From Phycisphaerales bacterium (GTDB lineage: Bacteria > Planctomycetota > Phycisphaerae > Phycisphaerales > SM1A02), in assembly GCA_014238965.1 (NCBI GenBank), contig JABAAC010000024.1, positions 1-59,871 of the forward strand: DNA of 59,871 nucleotides, written 5' to 3'. Shown here piece after piece: positions 36,822-46,296 of this stretch. The notes beneath the pieces were generated by a model that was not told where the DNA came from, did no database searches, and worked only from the letters and a program-made list of their open reading frames with translations. The position numbers and the translations under genes are program-made. Numbering within the stretch: the stretch's first letter is position 1; each line of letters opens with the position of its first letter.

Positions 36822-38756
36822 ATGATCAAGCCACAGCACTCACCTCAAACGCCAAGCGACCGTACGTTCGACTTTGACATCACCCATGCGAGCAATGCGG
36901 ACTTCACAGCCGCCCTGCCAACTCATGGCGCAGCGAATCCATCGACAGATGCCCAAGGCACAACGCCAGGTTCATTTGCCATGGCCTCCGACATTGGCGG
37001 CCCGCGCATGTACACCAGCCCCGACACGCCAGGCATGCCCCAGCCAAGCCCACTGACCGCATGGGACTTCTTGCCCGAAGATTGGATCATTGAAGCGTGC
37101 CGCCAGGACGAGGGGTGCCTTGGCCACAACAAGGGCACTGCACCCATTCGCGCAGTTGCGCCAGAGGGCTTCACACCGGTCACCCAACTTGAACATGCCC
37201 GACTTGGCGCCATTACCTCGGCTATGCGACGCGTCGCTGAACGTGAAGGACACTTAACGGCTGAACAGGTGCGCGACGAAATTGCCGCAGGTCGCTTGAT
37301 CATTCCAGCCAATATCAATCACCTTGCAGGCTCCCTCGACCCGATGGCCATCGGCCGAGCCAGCTTGACGAAGGTCAATGCCAATATGGGTGCCTCGCCC
37401 GTAAGCAGTGGAACCGACGAAGAAGTTGAAAAGTTGCAGTGGGCCAAACGATGGGGCGCTGACACCGTGATGGATCTGTCCACCGGTGGTGATCTTGACG
37501 CATGCCGCGACGCAATTATCACAGCAAGCACGCTGCCTATCGGCACGGTTCCGATTTACTCAATGATCATCGATCGTAAACTCGAAGACCTTGATCGAAG
37601 TTGGATTCTGGAGTGCATAGAACACCAAGCGAAACAAGGTGTTGACTACATGACTGTGCATGCTGGGCTGAAGCGGGCGCACATTCCGCTGATTCGCGAC
37701 CGACTCATCGGCGTGGTATCACGCGGTGGATCGCTGCTTGCCAAGTGGATGTTGCACCACGATGCGGAGAATCCAACCTACGAATGCTGGGACGATATCT
37801 GCCGCATTCTGCGTCGATACGACGTGAGCTTCAGCATTGGAGACGGCCTTCGGCCAGGCGGTCTCGCCGACGCAACTGACCAAGCGCAACTCGGTGAATT
37901 GGAAGTTATTGGCGAACTCACCGAGCGTGCATGGCGATTCGGTGTCCAGGTCATGGTTGAAGGACCGGGCCACGTTCCCCTCGACCAAATTGAATTCAAC
38001 ATGAAGTTGCAACGTCGACGTTGCCATGGTGCGCCCTTCTACGTACTTGGTCCGTTGGTCACCGACATCTTCCCAGGCTATGACCACATCACAAGTTGCA
38101 TCGGTGCAACGAATGCGGCTTGGCACGGTGCTGCGATGCTGTGTTATGTAACGCCAAAGGAACACCTTGGCCTCCCGAAGAAGGATGACGTCAAGCAAGG
38201 CTGCATTGCCTACAAAATTGCCGCCCATGCCGCCGACATTGCACTTGGCATTCCCGGATCACGCGACCATGACGACGAACTCACGAAGGCTCGTGCGGCG
38301 CTCAATTGGCAAAAGCACTTCGACCTTGCGTTTGACACAGACACAGCCCGAGCATTGCACGACGAAGACCTCGACGTTGATACCGACTTCTGCGCCATGT
38401 GCGGCCATGACTGGTGTTCGGTTCGAATCTCCAAGGAGATTCAAGAATTCGCATCAGGCAAAGATGCAGACTATGTCTGGGACAAACCAAAAATCACCGA
38501 CGCCCTAACCGATGAGCAACGAGTCATTCTGGAGCAGCGTGGCGCACTTGATCCCGCTGAGATTCATCGGCTGGCAACGAAAGCTCGCAGTGGCATGGTT
38601 GAATCAAACACATCTACCTCAGGCAAAGCGGCCTGTCACAGCGACTCCACAAGCAGCGATGAAGCAAAGCAGATGCAAGCAGCACAAGGTGTTGCCGTAG
38701 TCCAGTTGAACACCGATGAAGTAAATCGCCTTCCAAAACATGACCCCATCATCTGA
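36822..38756 (+). CDS. thiC: Phosphomethylpyrimidine synthase ThiC
   Basis: Radical SAM enzyme that converts aminoimidazole ribotide into the HMP-P pyrimidine of thiamine. A protein of 644 residues. The C-terminal cluster motif CxxCxxxxC reads CAMCGHDWC. Core motifs include [47 protein letters not shown] (partial) and [25 protein letters not shown] (partial). The ATG at 36822 was chosen because the upstream GTG at 36747 lies inside the riboswitch region. The next gene overlaps its end by 17 bases. Confidence 0.97.
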   Translation: MIKPQHSPQTPSDRTFDFDITHASNADFTAALPTHGAANPSTDAQGTTPGSFAMASDIGGPRMYTSPDTPGMPQPSPLTAWDFLPEDWIIEACRQDEGCLGHNKGTAPIRAVAPEGFTPVTQLEHARLGAITSAMRRVAEREGHLTAEQVRDEIAAGRLIIPANINHLAGSLDPMAIGRASLTKVNANMGASPVSSGTDEEVEKLQWAKRWGADTVMDLSTGGDLDACRDAIITASTLPIGTVPIYSMIIDRKLEDLDRSWILECIEHQAKQGVDYMTVHAGLKRAHIPLIRDRLIGVVSRGGSLLAKWMLHHDAENPTYECWDDICRILRRYDVSFSIGDGLRPGGLADATDQAQLGELEVIGELTERAWRFGVQVMVEGPGHVPLDQIEFNMKLQRRRCHGAPFYVLGPLVTDIFPGYDHITSCIGATNAAWHGAAMLCYVTPKEHLGLPKKDDVKQGCIAYKIAAHAADIALGIPGSRDHDDELTKARAALNWQKHFDLAFDTDTARALHDEDLDVDTDFCAMCGHDWCSVRISKEIQEFASGKDADYVWDKPKITDALTDEQRVILEQRGALDPAEIHRLATKARSGMVESNTSTSGKAACHSDSTSSDEAKQMQAAQGVAVVQLNTDEVNRLPKHDPII

Positions 38757-39165
38757 GCAGACAGATTTGGGACGACCTCGCCACTGGTGGGGGCCGGTGC
38801 TGTTTCCCGACCGCTACTTGTGGCTGGTGTTCTTGTCGGCGCTCGATGTCATGTTGACGCGGGTCATCTTGTTTCTGGGCGGAAGTGAAGTTAACCCCGT
38901 CGCTGATGCCATCATTGCAAACTGGGGCATGCCCGGCCTGTCGGTGTTCAAGTTCTTGATCATCGCATTCGTCATTGTCGCCTGCGAGTACATTGGCCGT
39001 CTGTCACGCCAACAAGGACGACGGCTCGCAATCATTGGTGTGTGTATCGCTGCATTTCCAGTGCTTTGGTCGTCTGGGTTGCTCTTGAGCATGGCGATGG
39101 ACGGTGGCGCGAGTGAGATGCTTATCCCAAAGGACTTGTTTCGAGTTGTGACCTCAGCCCGTTAA
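38740..39165 (+). CDS. DUF5658-family membrane protein
   Basis: A protein of 141 residues with three or four hydrophobic segments. ALDVMLTRVILFLGGSEVNP followed by ADAIIANWGMPGLSVFK matches the DUF5658 pattern, in which D, T, E-x-NP and a following K are conserved. The function of this family is unknown to me. The first 17 bases overlap the end of thiC, so it is probably translated with it, which could put it under riboswitch control. Confidence 0.72.
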   Translation: MTPSSEQTDLGRPRHWWGPVLFPDRYLWLVFLSALDVMLTRVILFLGGSEVNPVADAIIANWGMPGLSVFKFLIIAFVIVACEYIGRLSRQQGRRLAIIGVCIAAFPVLWSSGLLLSMAMDGGASEMLIPKDLFRVVTSAR

Positions 39166-39249
39166 TGCTCTGGGTGACCCGCTCGCCCCACCAACTCTTG
39201 AGACACCCAAACGGTGTCCCCCTACAACTTCACCGCTACCATCAGCGCC

Positions 39250-40584
39250 ATGGCAGACCGCACACGCATCGTCATTCTTGGTGGAGGCTTTGGAGGCGCA
39301 TACCTCGCCAAAGAGCTCACAAAGCGACTGGGCTCTACTGAAGCTGAAGTCGTCATCATTGACCGCAACAACTACTTTGTGTTCTACCCACTGTTGGTTG
39401 AGGCGGGGTGTGGCTCAATTGAGCCTCGGCATTGCACTGTGCCTATTCGCGAATTCGCGCCAAAGGCCGAGTTGCTCATGGCTGAAATCACTGGCCTTGA
39501 TGTGCCAGGCAAGCGTGTGAGAATTCAGCACTGCGGCGCGGATGACACGCACTGGGTGTCATACGACCACCTCATCGTGGCTCTTGGCAGCGTGACGCGT
39601 ATCTTGCCCGATCACATCTGCTCAGGCGTCAAAGAGCATGCCTTCTTCATGAAAACCATGAGCGATGCCATCGTGTTGCGCGATCGCGCGATCGAAGCAC
39701 TCGAGCTCGCCAACGCAACCGATGACCCTGCCCAGAAGAAGCGGCTCCTGCACTTTGTCATCGTCGGCGGAAACGTCACAGGCATCGAGGTGGTGGGTGA
39801 GCTGGAGACATTCGTACGCGAAGCGTGCAGTTTGTACCACCATGTTTCGGAATCGGATTGCTCATTCACGGTGTACGAGTTGGCGCCGGAAATTCTTGGC
39901 ATCGTTCCAGAGCACCTACGCAACTGGGCCGCCCACGCATTGGAGAAACGCGGGATCAGTTTGAAGACTGGCATCTCGGTCAAAGAAGTGCATAGGGATC
40001 GCGTGGTACAGAGCAATGACGAAGTCGTACCGTGCAGCACCGTCATCTGGACCGCCGGCATTGCTCCAAACCCACTGCTCACAGAGATGGACGGCCTCAC
40101 GCTGAACAAGTTCGGTGGCCTCGATTGCAACAGCGATTACAGCGTTGTCGACTGTGACAATGTGTGGGGCATGGGCGACAACGCCGCCGTACCAGGACCC
40201 AACGGTAAACCCATGCCTCCGCTGGCACAGATCGCTATTCGCCAGGCTCCGCAAGTTGCCCACAACATCATTGCAACCATGCGCGGCGGTGCAACCAAGC
40301 CCGGTCACGTCAATGTGCAGGGCATTCTTGTGCCACTGGGTCGACACAAGGGCATCGCGTCAATCAAGGGGCTCAAGATTCACGGCGTCATCGCGTGGAT
40401 GATGTGGCGTGGCATCTACCTGATGAAGACGCCGAGATTCGGCCGAAAGGTCCGCGTCGCACTCGATTGGATCATTGACTTGTTCTGCCGCCGTGATTTT
40501 GTGCAGTTGGGCCTTCTGCCCAAGTCACATCGCGAACTCAGCCACACGCATGTGGAAGCTGAGCACGGCAACGACGATCACTGA
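39250..40584 (+). CDS. ndh: Type II NADH dehydrogenase
   Basis: Single-subunit, non-pumping NADH:quinone oxidoreductase on the inner face of the membrane. A protein of 444 residues: FAD-binding GGGFGGAYLAKEL near 11-23, the second dinucleotide fold VIVGGNVTGIEVVGEL, and the FAD-contacting WGMGDNAAVP. The C-terminus has LKIHGVIAWMMWRGIYLMKTPRFGRKVRV (partial), the amphipathic membrane-attachment part. The longer frame from a GTG at 39214 was rejected because its extra residues precede the typical start. Convergent with the next gene by 9 bases. Confidence 0.9.
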   Translation: MADRTRIVILGGGFGGAYLAKELTKRLGSTEAEVVIIDRNNYFVFYPLLVEAGCGSIEPRHCTVPIREFAPKAELLMAEITGLDVPGKRVRIQHCGADDTHWVSYDHLIVALGSVTRILPDHICSGVKEHAFFMKTMSDAIVLRDRAIEALELANATDDPAQKKRLLHFVIVGGNVTGIEVVGELETFVREACSLYHHVSESDCSFTVYELAPEILGIVPEHLRNWAAHALEKRGISLKTGISVKEVHRDRVVQSNDEVVPCSTVIWTAGIAPNPLLTEMDGLTLNKFGGLDCNSDYSVVDCDNVWGMGDNAAVPGPNGKPMPPLAQIAIRQAPQVAHNIIATMRGGATKPGHVNVQGILVPLGRHKGIASIKGLKIHGVIAWMMWRGIYLMKTPRFGRKVRVALDWIIDLFCRRDFVQLGLLPKSHRELSHTHVEAEHGNDDH

Positions 40585-40593
40585 GGAACAAGA

Positions 40594-41259
40594 TCATCCA
40601 CTTGCTGGCCCGTCGAACCGCTCATTGTCATAGGCATGTTCAAGTTCATTAAGCCATTGCTTAGTGACGTGCGCCGCATGTGTGCCGCGATTGAGCAACT
40701 GCTCGAGCATTGTGTCTAGGGGCTCCCCTTCGGCCAACAACTGATGCACAATGCCGTACTTGTGCAGCAATTTAGCGCCATACAACCGTCCATCCGTCAC
40801 CATCCGTCGCGCAAAGCCACCCGCTGCGGGTAGCAAGATTGGCAAAGTGACCGCCGGCGAAATGCCCAGTTGGTGCACGGGGTAACCAAGTCTCGCTGTG
40901 GCGGATGCCGCAACAACATCACACGACAAGGCCAAAGCGCAGCCGCCGGCAACTGCGGCACCTTGCACATGCACGAGCGTGGTTGCCGGGCACCGACGAA
41001 GCGATCGAATTGTCTTTGAGAGCGTGCTAATGAGTTCCTGCAAATAGCCCTCACGTTCTCGAACGAGATCCATGTCGAAGCCACTGCAAAACACAGGGCC
41101 AGTACCTCGAAGCAACAACACCGATGCATCTGAGGCATCTTGTGCAGCGTTTGTAATCGCTTGTAGAACCTCAACCGTAAGCGCATTTCGACGATCTGGG
41201 TTGCACAGTTCAACCGTAACCAATGCGCCATCTCGTGCGATGTTGGGCATGTTGGTCAT
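40594..41259 (-). CDS. Enoyl-CoA hydratase/isomerase (crotonase) family protein
   Basis: A protein of 221 residues with the crotonase core: NPDRRNALT, the oxyanion loop CSGFDMD, and GAAVAGGCALALSCD. It is shorter than the family's 255-270 residues, chiefly at the N-terminus and C-terminus, so part of the trimerisation domain is missing or reduced. The catalytic Glu position is not clear by eye. Its ATG overlaps the stop of the permease gene upstream (ATGA), suggesting that short-chain fatty acids taken up are degraded through it. Confidence 0.83.
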   Translation of the reverse strand: MTNMPNIARDGALVTVELCNPDRRNALTVEVLQAITNAAQDASDASVLLLRGTGPVFCSGFDMDLVREREGYLQELISTLSKTIRSLRRCPATTLVHVQGAAVAGGCALALSCDVVAASATARLGYPVHQLGISPAVTLPILLPAAGGFARRMVTDGRLYGAKLLHKYGIVHQLLAEGEPLDTMLEQLLNRGTHAAHVTKQWLNELEHAYDNERFDGPASG

Positions 41260-42659
41260 GCAAGCACCAACAGCCAGATTGCCATCCATACGGCCGCGAG
41301 CAACATTGCAATGCATGTGTAACCAACAATGTCTCGTGCTCGAACGCCGGTAATGGCTAATAGCGGCAGCGCCCAGAATGGCTGCAACATATTTGTCAGT
41401 TCATCGCCATATGCCACCGACATCAGCATCGATCCTGGTGCCACTGACGCGTCGATCCCTGCTTGGAGGGCAATTGGACCTTGCACCGCCCACTGTCCCC
41501 CGCCGCTTGGCACAAGCATATTGACGACCCCAGCGGAGACCATTGTCGCAAGTGGCAGTGTTTCAGGCGACGCCACGTCGACGAGCGCATTTGTCAGCGA
41601 TGCCGCAATACCCGATGCGATGAGTAGCCCCATAATGCCAGCGTACAGTGGGAATTGAACAATAATGCCCGCGCACCCCGCGGCTGCCTGGCCTGCCGCA
41701 CGTGTGAAGTGCGCAGGTGAACGGTGCAATACAAGTCCGAGCCCGAGCAAGAGCATGATCACTTGATTCAAACCAAGCTGCCCGAGACCCGAGTCACCAA
41801 TCAGCACGATTGCAGCGCCGAGCATGAGCATGCCAAGGCATCCACTGGCAAGCCAACCATTATTCAGCCGATCTACTAGCGTGTGTTGATTGACAATCGC
41901 TTTTGTTTCAACTGCTGATCCATCATCCGTGGATTGTTCCGGCAAAAATGTTGATACATCAGCAAGTGGCGTAGTGCCACGTGGTGTAAGCACAAGAAAC
42001 AGCAGTGGAAGCAAGATCAACAGGCCTCCACTAATGACGATGTTCAGCGGCGAGAAAATTGTTTGCGAAAGTGGCAACGCACCAATGCGCTCAATGAGTT
42101 CGGGGGAGTTGGGCAGCGCCTTGGCAGCGCCATCGAGCGAGGTCATCGCCAGTGGTGCGCTGCCTGAAAATCCGCCATGCCACACAAGCAAGCCCATATA
42201 CCCCGCTGCGGCAAGTAGCGGGTAGTGCGCGGCGATGTGACGGCGATGGAGGGATCGCCCCGTTTCGCGAGCGAGCAATGCCCCTGCCACTAGGGCTAGT
42301 CCCCAATTCAAGAGTCCAAGGGATGTCGCGACCGCTGCAACCATGACAGCCCCGCCTGCGGCGGTGTGTGGCAGGTCCGCCAGTCGTCGCAAGCCCGTAC
42401 GAACCAGCCGTGTCTCAGCAAGCACATGCCCACCAAGCAGAATCAGTGACATTTGCATGGCAAAGGCCAGCAACCCCCACATACCCTTGCCCGACCCCCA
42501 AGCAAGCATCATGCCCTCAAGTCGGCTGTGGTCCTCGGGCAAAGTGCCCCACAACAGCACCGCGATCATGGTGCCAATCGTCAACAGAATGGCAATGACG
42601 AAAGGGTCGGGCACGATGCGACAAAAGACCTTCGCGATGAGAGAGCCAAGTCGGTCCAT
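41256..42659 (-). CDS. Short-chain fatty acid permease (AtoE family)
   Basis: An integral membrane protein of 467 residues with about twelve hydrophobic segments. The conserved end segment VVNMLVPSGGGQWAVQGPI and the PFWALPLLAITG stretch identify the AtoE/short-chain fatty acid transporter family, as does the N-terminal VPDPFVIAILLTIGT. The ATG at 42659 is followed at once by the first helix. It is divergent from the ThiF-like gene with a gap of 23 bases and is followed by a coupled crotonase. Confidence 0.87.
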   Translation of the reverse strand: MDRLGSLIAKVFCRIVPDPFVIAILLTIGTMIAVLLWGTLPEDHSRLEGMMLAWGSGKGMWGLLAFAMQMSLILLGGHVLAETRLVRTGLRRLADLPHTAAGGAVMVAAVATSLGLLNWGLALVAGALLARETGRSLHRRHIAAHYPLLAAAGYMGLLVWHGGFSGSAPLAMTSLDGAAKALPNSPELIERIGALPLSQTIFSPLNIVISGGLLILLPLLFLVLTPRGTTPLADVSTFLPEQSTDDGSAVETKAIVNQHTLVDRLNNGWLASGCLGMLMLGAAIVLIGDSGLGQLGLNQVIMLLLGLGLVLHRSPAHFTRAAGQAAAGCAGIIVQFPLYAGIMGLLIASGIAASLTNALVDVASPETLPLATMVSAGVVNMLVPSGGGQWAVQGPIALQAGIDASVAPGSMLMSVAYGDELTNMLQPFWALPLLAITGVRARDIVGYTCIAMLLAAVWMAIWLLVLA

Positions 42660-42682
42660 GGCGGGCAGTCTAAACTGCAACC

Positions 42683-43732
42683 GTGGACCGCTACCACCGC
42701 CAAACGTTGCTTCCCTCGATTGGGCCCAAAGGCCAGCAGGCTATCGGCGCATCCCGTGTCCTGATCGTCGGCGTGGGTGCCCTTGGCTGCGGTGTTGCGG
42801 ATCTGCTCGCACGCGCGGGCGTGGGCACCATTCGCCTCGTCGACCGGGACATTGTCGATCACACCAACTTGCAGCGGCAGGTGCTGTACTGCCAAGAAGA
42901 TGCTAATGAGCATCGTGCCAAGGCCGTTGCCGCTGCCCAGCGTCTTCGTAACGTCAATCCAGACATTACGATCGAACCGCACGTCGCCGATGTCACCGCT
43001 GCCAATATCAGTTCACTCGCCGAAAGCTGCGATGTACTCATTGACGGCCTCGACAATCTGGACACTCGCTACCTGGTAAATGACCTCGCCGTGCGTGATG
43101 GAAAGCCTTATGTATACGGTGGCGCAGTTGGCACTGAAGGAATGGTCATGCCAATACTCCCCGTTCGGTGCGAGGGCCCCGTGCAATGGGACATGCCAAC
43201 GGGCTGCCTTCGATGCGTCTTCCCTGAACCGCCCCCACCAGGAACACTGCCCACCTGCGACACGGCCGGTGTTCTTGGCCCAAGTGTGTCAGTTGTCAGT
43301 GCGCATCAAGCGGCGATTGTGATGTCACTGCTCATTGGTCGAACCGGCACCGAACTTGATCGAACCATGCACGCTATTGATCCGTGGGCAGGCGAATCTC
43401 GTCGTATCGCACTGCCAGATCCGCGCCCCGATTGCCCCTGTTGTGGCGCAGGTGTGTACGAATGGCTCGAAGGTGGCCGAGGCAAGACTGCCGCGGTGTT
43501 ATGTGGACGACATGCGGTGCAGATTCACCCTCATAATGCCGCCGCAATACACCTCCCAACGCTCGCGGTGCGGCTGGTTGACCACGGTGACGTGCGCCAT
43601 GATGATCATGTGCTTCGGTGCACCTTGCCAGACGATGTCACTCTGACCGTTTTTACTGACGGTCGAGCCATGATTTCCACCAACGACCTAGCAGTTGCAA
43701 GAAGGCTGTACGACACCCACATCGGTAGTTAA
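42683..43732 (+). CDS. ThiF/MoeB-family adenylyltransferase (E1-like)
   Basis: A protein of 349 residues. The ATP-binding Rossmann loop VLIVGVGALGCGVADLLARAG (partial) follows the MDRYHRQTLLP start typical of MoeB/ThiF. Arg finger RQVLYCQEDA, DGLDNLDTRYLVND, and the zinc cysteine pairs CLRC and CPCC are all present. The C-terminal 100 residues resemble neither rhodanese nor anything I know. Such enzymes adenylate a ubiquitin-like sulfur carrier, but no such carrier gene is adjacent. A GTG start at 42683 is used, as no in-frame ATG precedes the family motif. Confidence 0.87.
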   Translation: MDRYHRQTLLPSIGPKGQQAIGASRVLIVGVGALGCGVADLLARAGVGTIRLVDRDIVDHTNLQRQVLYCQEDANEHRAKAVAAAQRLRNVNPDITIEPHVADVTAANISSLAESCDVLIDGLDNLDTRYLVNDLAVRDGKPYVYGGAVGTEGMVMPILPVRCEGPVQWDMPTGCLRCVFPEPPPPGTLPTCDTAGVLGPSVSVVSAHQAAIVMSLLIGRTGTELDRTMHAIDPWAGESRRIALPDPRPDCPCCGAGVYEWLEGGRGKTAAVLCGRHAVQIHPHNAAAIHLPTLAVRLVDHGDVRHDDHVLRCTLPDDVTLTVFTDGRAMISTNDLAVARRLYDTHIGS

Positions 43733-43754
43733 TGCCCACGGATACGCCTGCACC

Positions 43755-44486
43755 ATGAACGACGTCATTGATGTAATGCTTGCCCACCGCTCTATTCGCA
43801 CATACACGGATGAAGTTGTGCCCGATGTGGACATCAAAGCAGCTGTTGCTGCGGGCCAAAAAGCATCAACAAGCAGCAATATTCAAACATACTCACTTGT
43901 GCACGTCACCGATTCAGCAAAGCGCGAGGCCTTCATCGAGATCAGTGGCGGCCAGGAAAAGGTCCGCGACTGTGGGGCCTTCTTCGTTGTGTGCGGTGAC
44001 ATGCGACGTCATCGGCTGCTTGCTGAACGCTGTGGTTCCAACTGTGAAGAGAATGTCGAGTCCTTTCTCTTAAGCGTGATCGACGCATCCCTCTTTGCAC
44101 AAAACATGGCGCTAGCGTTTGAATCGATGGGCTGGGGGACATGCTTCATCGGCGGCATTCGAAATGACTTGAACGCCGTACAGGCTTTGCTTGACCTTCC
44201 CCAAAGCGTTGCGCCTCTCTTTGGAATGACTGTTGGCCGGGCCGCTGAAGAGCCATGGCCACGGCCGCGATTCCCTGTTGACACCATCATCCATGAGAAT
44301 GGGGTCGTCGCAGATGACGACGTGCTTGGGCAGTGCGATGCCTATGACGAGCTGATGAAGGGCTACTACCTGCAGCGCGGTGCCTCAGGCAGAACCTGGT
44401 GTGGCCAGATGGAGCGATTTTTTGAACAACCAAAGCGCCCGCACCTGCTGGCATTCTTTGAAAGCACGGGCGTTCGCTGGCGTTGA
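43755..44486 (+). CDS. Nitroreductase-family FMN protein
   Basis: A flavoprotein-like reductase of 243 residues. RSIRTYTDEVVP at the N-terminus is the FMN-phosphate-binding start of the family; SSNIQTYSLVHV follows, and the middle part FAQNMALAFESMGWGTCFIGG is the usual cofactor-proximal helix. The pattern is nearest to NfsA/Frp-type NADPH reductases (GMTVGRAAEEPWPRPRF). The true physiological substrate cannot be told. ATG at 43755 follows the previous stop by 22 bases. Confidence 0.85.
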   Translation: MNDVIDVMLAHRSIRTYTDEVVPDVDIKAAVAAGQKASTSSNIQTYSLVHVTDSAKREAFIEISGGQEKVRDCGAFFVVCGDMRRHRLLAERCGSNCEENVESFLLSVIDASLFAQNMALAFESMGWGTCFIGGIRNDLNAVQALLDLPQSVAPLFGMTVGRAAEEPWPRPRFPVDTIIHENGVVADDDVLGQCDAYDELMKGYYLQRGASGRTWCGQMERFFEQPKRPHLLAFFESTGVRWR

Positions 44487-44537
44487 CTGCGAAGCGTGCC
44501 GTGTGGAGGTAGGCTGGCACTCCAAGGAGTTTCTGCC

Positions 44538-45860
44538 ATGCCCATTACTCGTCGTCACATGCTCAGTGCCACTGCAGGGTCACTCTTGCTTCCAGCCGTC
44601 TCGTGGGGGCGAGTCCTTGGATCAAATGACCGACTGAAGATGGCCGTCATCGGCACCGGTGGTATGGGCAGCGGCCACTTGCGTGGCATGGTGAAAGACA
44701 AAGCGAAAGAGAACATCGATGTCATTGGCGTCTGCGATGTGTACCGGCGCCGACTCAATGATGCACAGCGCACTGCGGAACTTGATGATGCAGCTGCGGT
44801 AATGGAGTACGAGCGCCTACTCGACAACAAGGATGTCGATGCTGTGCTGATTGCGACGCCCGATCATTGGCACACAAAGATTGCTATCGAGGCAATGGAA
44901 GCTGGCAAAGACGTCTATGTCGAAAAGCCACTTTCCCACACCATTGAGCAAGCGATTGCGTGTCGTGACGCAGTCAAACGAACAGGCCGAACACTGCAAG
45001 TTGGGCCACAGGGCACAAGCGATGGACGATTCTGGGCTGCGAGAAAGGCAATCGCTGACGGCCGAATTGGCCCGGTCACGTGGAGCCAGGGTGCGTACTG
45101 CCGCAACTCAAGAGGCGGTCAATTCAACTGGGCCATCCATCCTGGGTGTGGCCCGACAAACGCCAACGATTCAGACAACTACGTGTGGTGGGATCGATGG
45201 CTCGGGCACAAGCACGGGCTTGCACCGAACATTCCCTGGAACGAAGACCACTTCTTTCGGTTCCGAAAGTACCTCGCCTACAACGGTGGACTGGCGACAG
45301 ATCTCATGTACCACCGGCTTGCTCCGCTGCTCTTGGCAATCGAGGGACACGATGGCGCCTATCCAAAGCGGGTGGTTGCCAGTGGTGGCCGGTATCTCGA
45401 GAAAGACGAACGCGACATTCCAGACACGTTCTTCATGATGGTTGACTACCCACGTGAGCACACCGTAGTGCTGTCAAGCGTGATGACGAACGATGACACC
45501 TGGCCCTATGTCATTCGCGGCCGCAACGCGACGATGAACTTTGACGACGGCATCACGATGAAGGAACAACGGCCCTGGTGGAAGGAGTTCCGAGAGGCCA
45601 ATGCCGATCGTGTGGCCAATGAGATGGCCAACGACAAGCCAGATCCTCGTGAAGGCCAAGCAGTGTGTTCAATAGAGGGCATGCCACGGCGCTCACATCG
45701 CGACAACTTCTTTGACGCGATTCGCAATGGTGACACACTGGCGTGCAACGTCGATCTGGGATGTGCCACCATGGTGGCTATCAAGATGGGTGTTGAAGCT
45801 TGGAAGCAAGACAAAGTGCTTCGCTGGGACCCTGAAGCGGAAATTGTCGTGGCAAGCTAG
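44538..45860 (+). CDS. Tat-exported Gfo/Idh/MocA-family oxidoreductase
   Basis: A protein of 440 residues. The signal MPITRRHMLSATAGSLLLPAVSWG has the twin arginine and a hydrophobic core. The NAD-binding loop KMAVIGTGGMGSGH begins near 36, VYVEKPLSHT has the EKP motif, and RTLQVGPQGTSDGRFWAARKAIADGRIGPV (partial) follows. Such exported dehydrogenases are numerous in Planctomycetota and act on sugar substrates outside the cytoplasm with a tightly bound cofactor; that is known of the group, not shown here. AAGGAG lies 10 bases before the ATG. Confidence 0.88.
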   Translation: MPITRRHMLSATAGSLLLPAVSWGRVLGSNDRLKMAVIGTGGMGSGHLRGMVKDKAKENIDVIGVCDVYRRRLNDAQRTAELDDAAAVMEYERLLDNKDVDAVLIATPDHWHTKIAIEAMEAGKDVYVEKPLSHTIEQAIACRDAVKRTGRTLQVGPQGTSDGRFWAARKAIADGRIGPVTWSQGAYCRNSRGGQFNWAIHPGCGPTNANDSDNYVWWDRWLGHKHGLAPNIPWNEDHFFRFRKYLAYNGGLATDLMYHRLAPLLLAIEGHDGAYPKRVVASGGRYLEKDERDIPDTFFMMVDYPREHTVVLSSVMTNDDTWPYVIRGRNATMNFDDGITMKEQRPWWKEFREANADRVANEMANDKPDPREGQAVCSIEGMPRRSHRDNFFDAIRNGDTLACNVDLGCATMVAIKMGVEAWKQDKVLRWDPEAEIVVAS

Positions 45861-45888
45861 CACGAGAGCAAAGGGGCAAAAACCTCCT

Positions 45889-46137
45889 TTACAAGACCGT
45901 GAGCACGCCCTCGGTGGTGGACAATGCTGCAAAACGTTCATTTCGATCTTGCTCGCTTGCCACCTCAGCGGACACCTCGACGCTGCAGTACTTGCCCCCG
46001 GAACTGGTGTGACCATCTCGGACCGAGTGTGGGTGCTCGCCGAATTCTGCAGCAATGATCGCCCGAAGCCGCTGAGCGTCGGGCCCAATCAAGCGAAATT
46101 GCCATTGGCATGGATAGTCGATCTGAGGGCTATGCAT
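45889..46137 (-). CDS. Small DUF493 (YbeD-like) protein
   Basis: A protein of 82 residues. YPCQWQFRLIG at the start, the SSGGKYCSVEVSAEVAS strand and the final LSTTEGVLTVL match the DUF493 pattern, an ACT-like alpha/beta fold related to the allosteric domain of lipoate regulators. It stands alone between a plus-strand oxidoreductase gene and the plus-strand metalloprotease gene. Its molecular role is unclear in all bacteria. Confidence 0.8.
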   Translation of the reverse strand: MHSPQIDYPCQWQFRLIGPDAQRLRAIIAAEFGEHPHSVRDGHTSSGGKYCSVEVSAEVASEQDRNERFAALSTTEGVLTVL

Positions 46138-46296
46138 AGGGAACTGGGCAGCCTAGCACGGTCCTGCGACCTGCCCAAGCAGCTGCAGCGGTGGACAACT
46201 TCCCGCAAGTGCTTCTGGCGGTATTCTTGCCTTGGCACCGTGGAAACATGGGGCCATTCGATCGACCCTTTCTTGAATTGACAGGAGGACTCTCAC

